DNA from: FW021-bin31 sp964422465
GTDB lineage: Bacteria > Bacteroidota > Bacteroidia > Chitinophagales > Chitinophagaceae
Direction: 5' to 3'
Length of the DNA stretch: 64,000 nucleotides
Assembly (NCBI GenBank): GCA_964422465.1
Contig: CAYRBD010000005.1
Span: 1-64,000, forward strand
Shown: piece after piece, positions 17,775 to 25,733 of the stretch
How positions within the stretch are numbered: the stretch's first letter is position 1
Layout of the letters: each line of letters starts with the position of its first letter
Notes under the pieces: model-generated
What the model was told of the DNA's origin: nothing
Database searches by the model: none
The model's input: only the letters and a program-made list of their open reading frames with translations
Made by a program: the position numbers and the translations under genes

Positions 17775-18491
17775 TTAAACCGTTGTAGGCTCCTGCAAAA
17801 TATCTACAAACTCGGCGGAAGCTGCTTCCATCTTATTGATCAATTTATCTACCTGAGCCACAAGATAGTGATGAGCAACATAAGCAAGAATACCGATAAC
17901 CAGGCCGGTAGCAGAGGTAATCATTTTAATATAAATCCCACCGGCAATGACTCCGAGCGTAATATTATTAGTTACCGAGATATCAAAAAACAACTGGATC
18001 ATACCGGCAATGGTTCCCAAAAAGCCAAACATGGGAGCGATAGCAGCGATCATAGATAAGATGATCAGGTTTTTCTCCACATGGTAAATCTGAAGTTTAC
18101 CCGTATTTTCCATGGCTTTTTCAATATATTCTATGGGCTTTCCAATCCGGATTACTCCTTTTTCAATCATTCTTGCCGCGGGGTTCCGGGTATTTTTTGC
18201 CAGAGAACGAGCTGCTTGTACATTTCCGGTAGTAATGTGATCACGGATCATCGGCATAAAATTATCCTCAATCCGGTTGGCCTTTTTTATGGCCAGGTAA
18301 CGTTCAAAAAAGACATAAATAGCAATTAACAACAGAACAGCCAAAGGGATCATCAGCACACCTCCCTTAACCAGCATGCTCAACAAATTCATGTGCATAT
18401 CCTGGGGAGCCTCTATTTGACCATTCATTCGGCTCAGGGTATCAGCCATCTTCAGGGAGGTATCCTGAATTTGTAACAGGGAAATACTCAT
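17775..18491 (-). CDS. exbB: ExbB/TolQ/MotA-type proton channel protein
   Basis: 238 residues with three membrane helices: about 34-52 (MLVKGGVLMIPLAVLLLIAIYVFFE), about 143-163 and about 175-200. The MotA/TolQ/ExbB domain signature is visible in APMFGFLGTIAGMIQLFF, SVTNNITLGVIAGGIYIKMITSATGLVIGI. With ExbD it forms the proton-driven stator complex in the inner membrane. It has its own promoter box 34 bases upstream and is separated from the LexA-like regulator gene by 120 bases, so it is probably not in the same transcript. Confidence 0.92.
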   Translation of the reverse strand: MSISLLQIQDTSLKMADTLSRMNGQIEAPQDMHMNLLSMLVKGGVLMIPLAVLLLIAIYVFFERYLAIKKANRIEDNFMPMIRDHITTGNVQAARSLAKNTRNPAARMIEKGVIRIGKPIEYIEKAMENTGKLQIYHVEKNLIILSMIAAIAPMFGFLGTIAGMIQLFFDISVTNNITLGVIAGGIYIKMITSATGLVIGILAYVAHHYLVAQVDKLINKMEAASAEFVDILQEPTTV

Positions 18492-18525
18492 TTATAATTA
18501 TAAATTATAGTAACTAATAAAAGTT

Positions 18526-18533
18526 CAAAAGTA
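18526..18533 (-). promoter_or_regulatory. -7 promoter box of exbB-exbD
   Basis: TACTTTTG on the minus strand, ending 34 bases before the exbB ATG. No -33 TTTG at the usual spacing. Confidence 0.5.
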
Positions 18534-18613
18534 AAGAATACAATCTAAAAATCACATTTAAATCATTTCTTTCTTTAACGCCGGTTTGGTTATTTTCTTG
18601 TTTTTACCAACCA

Positions 18614-19363
18614 TCACTTCACTTTTTTCTTCAAAACACTAACCTGCTCCTGCAAATGGCTCACCATTTCTGCAAGATGGGTAACATTAAGCTGCTGGTT
18701 ACGGCTTATTTTGTTGATGATGGCATCTGCCTCCCACATTTCCATTACTTCATCCAGATAAGCAGAATAGGATTCAAACTGGGGATTATCCGAAAGGAGT
18801 GTAATCTTATTCTTATTCCGGTTGTTTTTTAACACTCTTTTATAAACCACCCCTTCAGTTCGGGTAAGGACAATGTAGGTGTGGTTGTGTTTTATTTCCT
18901 GCCACTCGGTAATTTTATGGCCCACGATTACGGATCCGGAAGTCACCGGCAACATGGAATCTCCTGAAATTTCAAAAGCCCGGAAATGGCCTGCTCCAAT
19001 CATGGGCAAGGTAAATGTGTTGAGTTCCTCAATAAATTCGAGGTCCTGATAACCGGATAAGTAACCGGCCATCGCTTTTATGGGTACAAATTCAATTACC
19101 TGACGAGGTTCTTCTTCCTTCAGCCTGCGACGCCGTTCCCGGTAATTTCCACCCTTGACACTTAGATCGCTGCGCATTAAGTCATCCAGACTGATGTGAA
19201 AAAGATCACTTATTTTTTCGAGTACCTCATTTCTCGGATTAGCACGCCCTTCTTCATAAGCCCCCAGAAGAGAACGCTTGATCCCGAGTTTTGCTGCCAT
19301 TTCCAATTGAGTCCATCGGCGAAGACGACGCAAATACCTGATGTTTTGGTTGATTGAGCCCAT
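18614..19363 (-). CDS. LexA-like self-cleaving XRE/S24 transcriptional regulator
   Basis: 249 residues: an N-terminal XRE helix-turn-helix (about 5-60, TQLEMAAKLGIKRSLLGAYEEG) joined to a C-terminal S24/LexA-type peptidase domain. All self-cleavage elements are present: an Ala-Gly scissile bond at A99-G100 (KAMAGYLSG), nucleophile S136 (GDSMLP) and general base K175 (VVYKRV), with spacings near those of LexA. The last 25 residues form a coiled coil (HLAEMVSHLQEQVSVLKKKVK), probably for oligomerisation. Such proteins are inactivated by RecA-DNA filaments or other stress. Two operator-like inverted repeats overlap its promoter, which predicts autorepression. Confidence 0.88.
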   Translation of the reverse strand: MGSINQNIRYLRRLRRWTQLEMAAKLGIKRSLLGAYEEGRANPRNEVLEKISDLFHISLDDLMRSDLSVKGGNYRERRRRLKEEEPRQVIEFVPIKAMAGYLSGYQDLEFIEELNTFTLPMIGAGHFRAFEISGDSMLPVTSGSVIVGHKITEWQEIKHNHTYIVLTRTEGVVYKRVLKNNRNKNKITLLSDNPQFESYSAYLDEVMEMWEADAIINKISRNQQLNVTHLAEMVSHLQEQVSVLKKKVK

Positions 19364-19372
19364 TTAAATTAT

Positions 19373-19391
19373 TTACTAATGTTATTAGTAA
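19373..19391. promoter_or_regulatory. Operator 1 of the LexA-like regulator gene
   Basis: A perfect inverted repeat TTACTAA-N5-TTAGTAA between the promoter and the start codon, 9 bases before the ATG. It is likely bound by the regulator's XRE domain; this is inference from symmetry and position. Confidence 0.6.
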
Positions 19392-19395
19392 GGTT

Positions 19396-19414
19396 GCGCT
19401 AACAAAGTTAGTAA
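19396..19414. promoter_or_regulatory. Operator 2 and -7 promoter box of the LexA-like regulator gene
   Basis: The same 7-5-7 layout, GCGCTAA-N5-TTAGTAA, 23 bp from operator 1, so both would lie on one face of the helix to within about two turns. Inside it the minus strand reads TAACTTTG (19410-19403), a perfect -7 box ending 39 bases before the ATG. Binding here would block RNA polymerase directly. Confidence 0.6.
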
Positions 19415-19462
19415 ATATTTGTAATTCTGAAGTAGAAGCCCAAGGTCGGTAAAAAAAAGACA

Positions 19463-20683
19463 TTATCCTTTGGCTGCCCTCAGCAATTCCAGATCAGTAT
19501 ATTTCAGGTCAAAGCGTCTGCTCAGATGATAGTTGGTCAGCGCCCCTTTGTAGAGGTAAATACCTTCTCTTACTCCCGGCTTTTTCCAGACTTCGTTGTC
19601 AAACCCACCTTCATCGGCCGCTTGTACCAATAGCGGCATCAGCACATTACTAATTGCCTGCGAGGCTGTTCTGGCAAAGCCGGAAGGGATGTTGGGTACA
19701 CAATAATGCAACACATCATATTTTTTAAAAACAGGGTGTTCGTGGGTTGTGGCTTCAGATGTTTCAAAACACCCACCCCGGTCGATGCTGACGTCCACAA
19801 TAACAGAACCGGCCTTCATGTTGCTAACCATTTCCTCCGTTACCACAACCGGTGTACGCCCGCCGGAGGGGGAAGTCAATGCCCCCACCGCAATATCGGC
19901 ATCAAGAAGCTGATCTGCCAGCGTATGGGGATTTAAAACGGAGGTGTACAACCGGACCCCTATATTATTTTGAAGTCGTTTCAGTTTATAAATATTGTTA
20001 TCAAATATCTTGAGGGATGAGCCCAGCGCCAGGGCGGCGCGTGCGGCATATTCTCCTACTACGCCGGCTCCGATAATAACGACCTTGGTGGGCGGGATAC
20101 CAGAAATACCACCCAGAAGAACGCCTTTCCCGATATCAGAATTGCTAAGATACCGCCCGGCGATAAGCATGGAGGCGCTACCGGCAATTTCACTCATAGA
20201 ACGGACGATGGGGTAAGAGCCTGCCTCATCTTTGAGATTCTCAAAACACAAAGCGGTAACTTTTTTTTTCATCATCTGCCGGAGATGTTCCTCCTTCAAA
20301 TGGGGCAGATGCAGGGGGGAGATCAATACCTGATCGGGATGCATCAGGGCAATTTCTTCCTCTTGTATAGGGGCAGATTTTAAAATAATTTCTGCCTTTT
20401 TATACAATGCCCGCTTATCGGGAACAATATGGGCGCCAGCCTCAGCATAATCTGCATCATAAAAATGGGCTCCTTCTCCCGCGTCATGCTCAATCGCTAC
20501 TTCATGGCCATTATTCACCAATACATTCACAGCCTGCGGGGTAAGGGCTACGCGATCCTCATGGTAAGTATATTCTTTTGGTATGCCAATAAACAGCCGT
20601 TCCTGATTTTGGCCAATATCCAGCGTTTCTTCCTGGGGTAAATAAGAGATGGACGGGCTGACAATATTTCTTTTTAATTCCAT
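19463..20683 (-). CDS. ald: Alanine dehydrogenase
   Basis: Catalyses the reversible NAD-dependent conversion of alanine to pyruvate and ammonia. The sequence has the N-terminal GIPKE(Y)TYHEDRVALTP substrate-binding block and the NAD-binding Rossmann motif VVIIGAGVVGEYAARAALALG in the middle, followed by IVDVSIDRGGCFET and CVPNIPSGFARTAS near the C-terminus, all characteristic of the alanine dehydrogenase/PNT family. I take the ATG at 20683, preceded by AGGTAGG, giving 406 residues; an ATG five codons earlier is possible. The N-terminus is about 35 residues longer than Bacillus enzymes, as in related Bacteroidota. Confidence 0.92.
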   Translation of the reverse strand: MELKRNIVSPSISYLPQEETLDIGQNQERLFIGIPKEYTYHEDRVALTPQAVNVLVNNGHEVAIEHDAGEGAHFYDADYAEAGAHIVPDKRALYKKAEIILKSAPIQEEEIALMHPDQVLISPLHLPHLKEEHLRQMMKKKVTALCFENLKDEAGSYPIVRSMSEIAGSASMLIAGRYLSNSDIGKGVLLGGISGIPPTKVVIIGAGVVGEYAARAALALGSSLKIFDNNIYKLKRLQNNIGVRLYTSVLNPHTLADQLLDADIAVGALTSPSGGRTPVVVTEEMVSNMKAGSVIVDVSIDRGGCFETSEATTHEHPVFKKYDVLHYCVPNIPSGFARTASQAISNVLMPLLVQAADEGGFDNEVWKKPGVREGIYLYKGALTNYHLSRRFDLKYTDLELLRAAKG

Positions 20684-20713
20684 AAGCCTACCTAACATTC
20701 AAAACAAGCCTGT

Positions 20714-20721
20714 CAAAGATA
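20714..20721 (-). promoter_or_regulatory. -7 promoter box of ald
   Basis: TATCTTTG on the minus strand, ending 30 bases before the ATG at 20683. A near-match to the -33 element (TCTG) lies 20 bases further upstream. Confidence 0.5.
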
Positions 20722-20785
20722 TGAAAATTCGTTTGTATTTTCAGAACTATCCCTTTTATTATACAGAACGGGGAAAAGACATCTG

Positions 20786-21208
20786 CTAAAGGTGAATCCA
20801 CAGGTGGCGCCCTCCCTTTTCTGCTGCTATTTCAGCATACAGGGTATCCTCAGGCAATAAATCAGGAATTTTCTCAGGCCATTCTACGAAACAATAAGCA
20901 CCGCTCAGCAAACAATCTTCAATACCCGCCTGAACAGCCTCCTCCTCATCCCGAATCCGATACAAATCTAAATGGTAAGCATGTTGTCGATCCCCATTTT
21001 TGTCTTCAAACAGATAATCATTGATGAGTGAAAAAGTGGGACTGGAGGGATTATCTACTACCCCTCTGGCCCGACAGAGCGCAGAAATAAAGGTGGTCTT
21101 ACCGGCCCCCAAAGGACCTTGAAAGGCAAAGACTTTCCTGTTTCCGGCTGCCTCCCAAAATTGCCCGGCAGCACGATCTATTTCCTTCAGACTGAAGAAT
21201 AATTCCAT
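20786..21208 (-). CDS. tsaE: tRNA threonylcarbamoyladenosine biosynthesis ATPase TsaE
   Basis: 140 residues. TsaE is the ATPase that, with TsaB and TsaD, completes the t6A modification at position 37 of ANN-decoding tRNAs. The Walker A motif GPLGAGKTTF is at 31-40, followed by NPSSPTFSLINDY and the HLDLYRI motif typical of the family, and the AYCFVEWPEKIPD segment. Length is standard. It is divergent from tatD, with separate promoter boxes in the short gap. The -7 box ends four bases before the ATG, predicting a leaderless mRNA. Confidence 0.94.
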   Translation of the reverse strand: MELFFSLKEIDRAAGQFWEAAGNRKVFAFQGPLGAGKTTFISALCRARGVVDNPSSPTFSLINDYLFEDKNGDRQHAYHLDLYRIRDEEEAVQAGIEDCLLSGAYCFVEWPEKIPDLLPEDTLYAEIAAEKGGRHLWIHL

Positions 21209-21212
21209 CTCG

Positions 21213-21220
21213 CAAAATTA
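21213..21220 (-). promoter_or_regulatory. -7 promoter box of tsaE, 4 bases before the ATG
   Basis: TAATTTTG on the minus strand; positions 21209-21212 alone separate it from the start codon, the same spacing as at nadD. Confidence 0.6.
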
Positions 21221-21259
21221 AGTCATAATGTTTTGATTCCTGCCTCGCCAAATTCTCCG

Positions 21260-21267
21260 TACCTTTC
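21260..21267 (+). promoter_or_regulatory. Probable -7 promoter box of tatD
   Basis: TACCTTTC, one mismatch to TAnnTTTG, 25 bases before the ATG at 21293. It lies after the TTG at 21233, which argues against that upstream start. Confidence 0.4.
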
Positions 21268-21292
21268 CATTTTATTTAAACACCCCATCGAA

Positions 21293-22063
21293 ATGACCAT
21301 GATGATTGACACCCACGCGCATCTCTACCTTGAAGAATTTGATGAAGACCGGGCCGCTTTAATGCAACGAATGCAGGATGCCGGTGTGGAAAAGGTCTTC
21401 TTACCAAATATTGACAGCACTACCACGGAAGCGCTACTAAAGATGGAAAAAGACTTTCCCGGCCGGGCCTATCCCATGATGGGGCTTCATCCGTGTAATG
21501 TAAACGAAAAAGTAAAAGAAGAACTTCAAAAGGTAAAAGAATGGCTGGCAGAGCGCCCTTTTGCCGCAGTTGGAGAAATCGGGCTGGATTTTTACTGGGA
21601 TACCACCTTCAGAGAACAACAGATACAGGCCTTCTCAACGCAAATTGATTGGGCGATGCAACATGATCTGCCCATTGTCATTCATGCACGCAATTCGATG
21701 AAGGAATGTATTGAAATCGTTAATGCTAAACAAAACGGTCATTTGAAAGGGATTTTTCACTGTTTTTCAGGCACTCTTGAACAGGCTGAAAAAATTATTG
21801 AGATGGGGTTTTTGATGGGAATAGGAGGAATTGTTACTTTCAAAAAGTCAACGCTCCCGAACGTGCTTAAGAACTTTGAGCTCAGTCACCTTGTATTAGA
21901 AACAGACTCTCCTTATCTGACGCCCGCTCCCCATCGCGGTAAACGAAATGAAAGCAGCTATATCCCGTATATTGCCGCCAAAATAGCAGAAATAAAGGAA
22001 GTTTCTGTAGAGAAAGTAGCAGAGATTACCACGGCCAATGCTTTGCGCCTATATAAGTTATAA
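21293..22063 (+). CDS. TatD family metal-dependent hydrolase
   Basis: A TIM-barrel amidohydrolase of the TatD/YcfH family; characterised members are magnesium-dependent DNases with roles in DNA repair or tRNA quality control. The 256 residues show the metal ligands DTHAHLY at the N-terminus, GEIGLDFYWD in the middle, VIHARN, IFHCFSGTLEQA and the C-terminal ETDSPYLTPAPHRGKRNE block. An upstream in-frame TTG would add 20 residues with no family match, so the ATG at 21293 is used (ATGs at 21299 and 21302 are alternatives). Confidence 0.93.
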   Translation: MTMMIDTHAHLYLEEFDEDRAALMQRMQDAGVEKVFLPNIDSTTTEALLKMEKDFPGRAYPMMGLHPCNVNEKVKEELQKVKEWLAERPFAAVGEIGLDFYWDTTFREQQIQAFSTQIDWAMQHDLPIVIHARNSMKECIEIVNAKQNGHLKGIFHCFSGTLEQAEKIIEMGFLMGIGGIVTFKKSTLPNVLKNFELSHLVLETDSPYLTPAPHRGKRNESSYIPYIAAKIAEIKEVSVEKVAEITTANALRLYKL

Positions 22064-22104
22064 CTTTTAAAATTTATCAATAATTTGAGGGTCTCAATGT
22101 TATC

Positions 22105-23151
22105 ATGAAAAGCTACATACCTCGGGTTCCTAAAATTTTAGTTATCTATACCGGCGGAACGGTAGGGATGATCCACGACCGCAAATTGGGGACACTACGC
22201 CCCCTGGGCTTTTCTGAAATTAAGGAGAAAATGCCTGAAATGTACCGATTGGGTTATCATTTCTTTGTGCATTCCTTTATTCCGCCTATTGATTCCTCTG
22301 ACATGCACCCTGATATCTGGATAGAACTGGCAGAGATCATTGGACAAAACTATGAGTATTATGATGGTTTTGTAATTTTACACGGTTCGGACACCATGTC
22401 CTTCACCGCCTCTGCCCTCAGTTTCCTGCTGGAGAACCTGGGAAAACCGGTCGTGATCACGGGCTCACAACTGCCCATAGGCGAAATCAGAACGGATGCC
22501 CGGGAAAACATTATTACAGCCATTGAAATTGCCGCAGCAAAGGATGAAGCAGGACATGCAAAGGTACCGGAAGTGTGCATCTATTTTGATTTTAAACTTT
22601 TCCGGGGAAACCGGACAAAGAAATATGATGCTGAAAAGTTTGCCGCTTTTTATTCGATGAACTATCCGGCTCTGGCAGAAGCGGGGGTCTCTATTAAATA
22701 CCGGGATCAACTTGTGCTCCCTCCGCCCCGGCAACCTTTAAAAGTGCACCAAAAGTTGGACCGCAATATTGCAGTACTTCGTTTATTTCCCGGAATCCAG
22801 GAGAATACCATAAAAGCCATTCTGAATACCAAAGGAGCCAGGGCTATTCTGCTGGAAACCTTTGGAAGCGGGAATGCAACCACCGCTCCCTGGTTTATCC
22901 AATGTATTAAAGAAGCGACAAACAAGGGACTCTTTGTTCTAAACATCACCCAATGTGATGGGGGATCGGTCTCAATGGGTTTGTATGAGACAAGCAAACA
23001 CCTAAAGGAAGCAGGGGTAATAACGGGATACGATATGACCTTTGAGGCCGCCGTTACCAAGCTGATGTTCGTGCTGGGATTAGAAAAAGGTCCGGAACTT
23101 TCCAGAAAGTTGTTGCAGGCGTCCCTAAGAGGAGAATTGACCCCGATATAG
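22105..23151 (+). CDS. ansA: Type I (cytosolic) L-asparaginase
   Basis: Hydrolyses asparagine to aspartate and ammonia. The 348 residues match the AnsA type in length, lack a signal peptide and carry both active-site regions: YTGGTVGM with the nucleophile region around T16, and LHGSDTM at 92-98. In the second motif the usual GTDT is GSDT, so a serine (S95) stands where most asparaginases have the second catalytic threonine, next to D96; the hydroxyl is retained. ALSFLLENLGKPVVITGSQLPIGE and ENIITAIEIAA follow as in E. coli AnsA. Stands alone, 41 bases after tatD. Confidence 0.93.
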   Translation: MKSYIPRVPKILVIYTGGTVGMIHDRKLGTLRPLGFSEIKEKMPEMYRLGYHFFVHSFIPPIDSSDMHPDIWIELAEIIGQNYEYYDGFVILHGSDTMSFTASALSFLLENLGKPVVITGSQLPIGEIRTDARENIITAIEIAAAKDEAGHAKVPEVCIYFDFKLFRGNRTKKYDAEKFAAFYSMNYPALAEAGVSIKYRDQLVLPPPRQPLKVHQKLDRNIAVLRLFPGIQENTIKAILNTKGARAILLETFGSGNATTAPWFIQCIKEATNKGLFVLNITQCDGGSVSMGLYETSKHLKEAGVITGYDMTFEAAVTKLMFVLGLEKGPELSRKLLQASLRGELTPI

Positions 23152-23172
23152 CGTATGAAAAAAAACTAATGA

Positions 23173-23292
23173 AGTACAGGGGGATTCGGCTCCGGTATCA
23201 CACGAGCTTTAGAACATCAACCAAACCTTGGCCTTATTAATGATGCAGAGGGACAGCAGTTTAAAGTGATCATCCCGAAGCCTGTAAATTAG
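23173..23292 (+). pseudogene. C-terminal remnant of an AlbA_2/HATPase_c_4-type ATP-binding protein
   Basis: Thirty-nine codons open from a TGA at 23170 to a TAG at 23290, without a start codon. They read GGFGSGITRALEH, then QPNLGLINDAEGQQFKVIIP. This resembles the C-terminal end of proteins with an AlbA_2 domain and a RecG-like HATPase_c_4 domain, which close with a GSGI-R block and a G-x-x-F-x-V strand. No upstream part is left between the asparaginase stop and this point, so it appears to be the residue of a gene deleted by an old rearrangement. The family assignment is from memory of the motif only. Confidence 0.5.
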
Positions 23293-23359
23293 AAGGAGAA
23301 AAAGTTAAATGAGAAATTTACGTTAATATTGCACTTTTTTTACAACTTATAGAACAAGA

Positions 23360-25015
23360 ATGGATTTTAATAATTACAACCTCCCTTATCCCATAGATCC
23401 TCATTATCAGAAGAAAGTAGCTTATTTTTCGATGGAATATGCTATCCATCAGCCCCTGAAAATCTACAGTGGGGGACTGGGGTTTCTTTCCGGATCTCAT
23501 TTAAGAAGCGCTTACGAGCTCAAACAAAATTTGATCGGCATTGGAATTTTGTGGAAGGAAGGCTACTATGACCAGGAACGGAATAACGACCAAACGCTTA
23601 AAGTAAGCTGGGTGCAGAAGATTTATCACTTTCTTGAAGATACGGGTATTCGTTATACCATTACCGTTCACGATCATCCGGTATGGGTAAAAGTGTTATA
23701 CCTTAACCCGGAAACCTTCAAGAGCGCTCCGTTATTTTTATTGAGTACGGATCTACCGGAGAATGACTATGTTTCCCGCAACATCAGCAAAAGGTTGTAT
23801 GATGAAAATGATGCCACCCGGATCGCGCAATTTACCCTTCTGGGAATAGGGGGCGCCAAGCTCCTTGAAAAAATTAATTTTGATCCGGACCGGTATCACC
23901 TGAATGAGGCGCATGGGGTAAGCGCGGCTTTTTATCTCTATCAGAAATTCAATCAAAATATTGAAGAAGTACGCAAAAGGCTGGTTTTTACGACCCACAC
24001 CCCCGAGGAAGCCGGAAACCAAAAACACGACATGCAGCTATGCAGGGAGATGAGCTACTTCTCCGGTGTACCGGAAGAAAAAGTCAGGGAAATAACCGGG
24101 ATGGGCGATCATCAGTTCAATCATTCCCTGGCCGCCCTGAGAATGGCCCACCTGGCCAATGGCGTAAGCCAACTCCATGGAGTAGTAAGCCGTAAAATGT
24201 GGTCCAAATTTGAAGGAATTTGTGAGATCAAAGCCATTACAAATGCACAAAATTTCCAATACTGGGCCGATAAGCAATTATACAAGACCAAAGAGGAAGG
24301 AAATACGTCTTCTTTTGACGACCGGAAAAGATGGTTAAAAAAACGGGCCTTTCAGATCGTGGCTGACCAAACCGGCAAGATCATGGACCCCGATGTGTTG
24401 ACCATCGTATGGGCTCGCCGCTTTGCCGGATATAAAAGGTCTGGTCTGCTTACCTGGGATCAAAAAAAATTTGATGACCTGCTCAACAATACGAAATATC
24501 CGGTACAAATTATTTGGGCAGGAAAACCCTATCCTCTGGATTATCCGGCCATTTCAGAATTCGACCACCTGGTTCAGTTGAGCAAAAAGTATAAGAACAT
24601 GGCGGTGCTGACCGGTTATGAATTGACCCTCAGCAAACGCCTCAAGCAGGCCGCCGATGTATGGTTGAATAACCCGAGAGTACCCCGGGAAGCAAGCGGA
24701 ACCAGTGGCATGACCGCGGCTATGAACGGCGCAGTTAATCTAAGTACCAACGATGGCTGGATCCGCGAATTTATCCACAATGAAAAAAATGGCTTTATTG
24801 TTCCCCCTATTGACTACAACAGCGTTTCCATCGAAGAGCAGGATCAACACGACCGCGAAAAACTTTATGATATTCTAAATAGCAGGATACTGCCAGCTTA
24901 TTATGATGATTTCGGCAGATGGAGGGAAATTGTCCAAAAAGGAATGGAAGATGTGCAGTTCCAATTTGGCAGCAACCGGATGGCAAAGGAATATTACGAG
25001 GTTTTGTATCCGTAA
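23360..25015 (+). CDS. glgP: Alpha-glucan phosphorylase, short form
   Basis: Releases glucose 1-phosphate from glycogen or maltodextrin; PLP-dependent, GT35 family. The 551 residues correspond to the short alpha-glucan phosphorylase branch, not the 800-residue GlgP. Visible motifs are VAYFSMEYAIHQPLKIYSGGLG at the N-terminus (split here by family positions), HLNEAHGVSAAF, FTTHTPEEAGNQ, the phosphate/PLP region WARRFAGYKRSGLL and the C-terminal EASGTSGMTAAMNGAVN. No glgB, glgC or glgA gene is adjacent, so it is not in a glycogen operon. The gene before it is a decayed remnant. Confidence 0.92.
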   Translation: MDFNNYNLPYPIDPHYQKKVAYFSMEYAIHQPLKIYSGGLGFLSGSHLRSAYELKQNLIGIGILWKEGYYDQERNNDQTLKVSWVQKIYHFLEDTGIRYTITVHDHPVWVKVLYLNPETFKSAPLFLLSTDLPENDYVSRNISKRLYDENDATRIAQFTLLGIGGAKLLEKINFDPDRYHLNEAHGVSAAFYLYQKFNQNIEEVRKRLVFTTHTPEEAGNQKHDMQLCREMSYFSGVPEEKVREITGMGDHQFNHSLAALRMAHLANGVSQLHGVVSRKMWSKFEGICEIKAITNAQNFQYWADKQLYKTKEEGNTSSFDDRKRWLKKRAFQIVADQTGKIMDPDVLTIVWARRFAGYKRSGLLTWDQKKFDDLLNNTKYPVQIIWAGKPYPLDYPAISEFDHLVQLSKKYKNMAVLTGYELTLSKRLKQAADVWLNNPRVPREASGTSGMTAAMNGAVNLSTNDGWIREFIHNEKNGFIVPPIDYNSVSIEEQDQHDREKLYDILNSRILPAYYDDFGRWREIVQKGMEDVQFQFGSNRMAKEYYEVLYP

Positions 25016-25064
25016 ATACCGCAAAACTTTTTATCCCGGAAAGAGTAACATTTAAGAAATTACC

Positions 25065-25072
25065 TACTTTTG
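25065..25072 (+). promoter_or_regulatory. -7 promoter box of the tetR gene
   Basis: TACTTTTG, 20 bases before the regulator's ATG and three bases before the operator at 25076. No -33 TTTG is obvious. Confidence 0.55.
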
Positions 25073-25075
25073 TAA

Positions 25076-25089
25076 ACCAAACGGTCGGA
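25076..25089. promoter_or_regulatory. TetR operator at its own promoter
   Basis: ACCAA-ACGG-TCGGA, which shares ACGGTCGG and the 5-4-5 layout with the perfect palindrome at 25734-25747. It lies exactly three bases after the -7 box, covering the expected transcription start. Confidence 0.65.
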
Positions 25090-25092
25090 TTT

Positions 25093-25698
25093 ATGGCTAA
25101 AAATACAAAAGAACATATTTTAGAAGTATCCCTTTCTCTTTTTCTGAGAAAAAGTTTCAAAGCGGTAACAATGAAAGAAATAGTAGAAAGTACCGGGCTT
25201 TCTAAGGGCGCTTTTTATCATTATTTTGAGAGTAAGGACCAGTTATTTGTAGAGGTATTCAAACACTATTATAGTGATATATTACAAGAAGATTTCTCTG
25301 CATTCTCACATAACTCGTTAAAAGATTTTTATACACATGCACTGGAACATACCAGAAAAAACATTGAGAAAGTCCTTAACCTCTCCGATAGCAAAACAGT
25401 AGGTAAAACCAACCATTATCTAATGTTATTTGATGCGATTCATCGGAATCCGAAGTTTCGTGAAATTGTTAAGCAAAAAAGTGAGCAGGAGATAAAAGCT
25501 TGGGAAAAGATAATAAAAACAGCCAAAAAAACCGGGGAAATCAATACCCCGATAGCAGCAAAAGAAATAGCCAAAATGTTTATTTACATGGGAGACGGAC
25601 ATGGTATGCATACTTTTTTTGAAAAAAAAGGGGAACGTTTTGGAGCCCGGGAAACGAAGAAGCTTTATGATGAATTATATGAGCTGTTGAAAAAGTAA
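25093..25698 (+). CDS. TetR family transcriptional regulator of the efflux operon
   Basis: 201 residues from the ATG at 25093; the open frame extends 58 codons upstream into glgP but those residues have no family match. The N-terminal DNA-binding domain is typical (KEHILEVSLSLFLRKSFKAV, then the helix-turn-helix MKEIVESTGLSKGAFYHYFESKDQLF at about 27-52). The C-terminal ligand domain is divergent, as is usual. It is the first of four genes, followed after about 150 bases by an EmrA-EmrB-TolC-type operon. Operators at both promoters predict that it represses itself and the pump, and is released by a drug-like ligand. Confidence 0.92.
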   Translation: MAKNTKEHILEVSLSLFLRKSFKAVTMKEIVESTGLSKGAFYHYFESKDQLFVEVFKHYYSDILQEDFSAFSHNSLKDFYTHALEHTRKNIEKVLNLSDSKTVGKTNHYLMLFDAIHRNPKFREIVKQKSEQEIKAWEKIIKTAKKTGEINTPIAAKEIAKMFIYMGDGHGMHTFFEKKGERFGARETKKLYDELYELLKK

Positions 25699-25700
25699 AT

Positions 25701-25730
25701 TTTGTTTCTAAAAATCTTTTTCTACCTTTG
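25701..25730 (+). promoter_or_regulatory. Promoter of the efflux operon
   Basis: A -33 TTTG at 25701-25704 and a -7 box TACCTTTG at 25723-25730, separated by 18 bases. The leader to the adaptor ATG is about 115 bases. Confidence 0.6.
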
Positions 25731-25733
25731 CAT

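Noticed and set aside
18511..18524. TAGT/ACTA half-sites in the exbB leader similar to the LexA-like operator
   Set aside because: The spacing is different from the 7-5-7 layout and the sequence is AT-rich; not enough to call a second target site.
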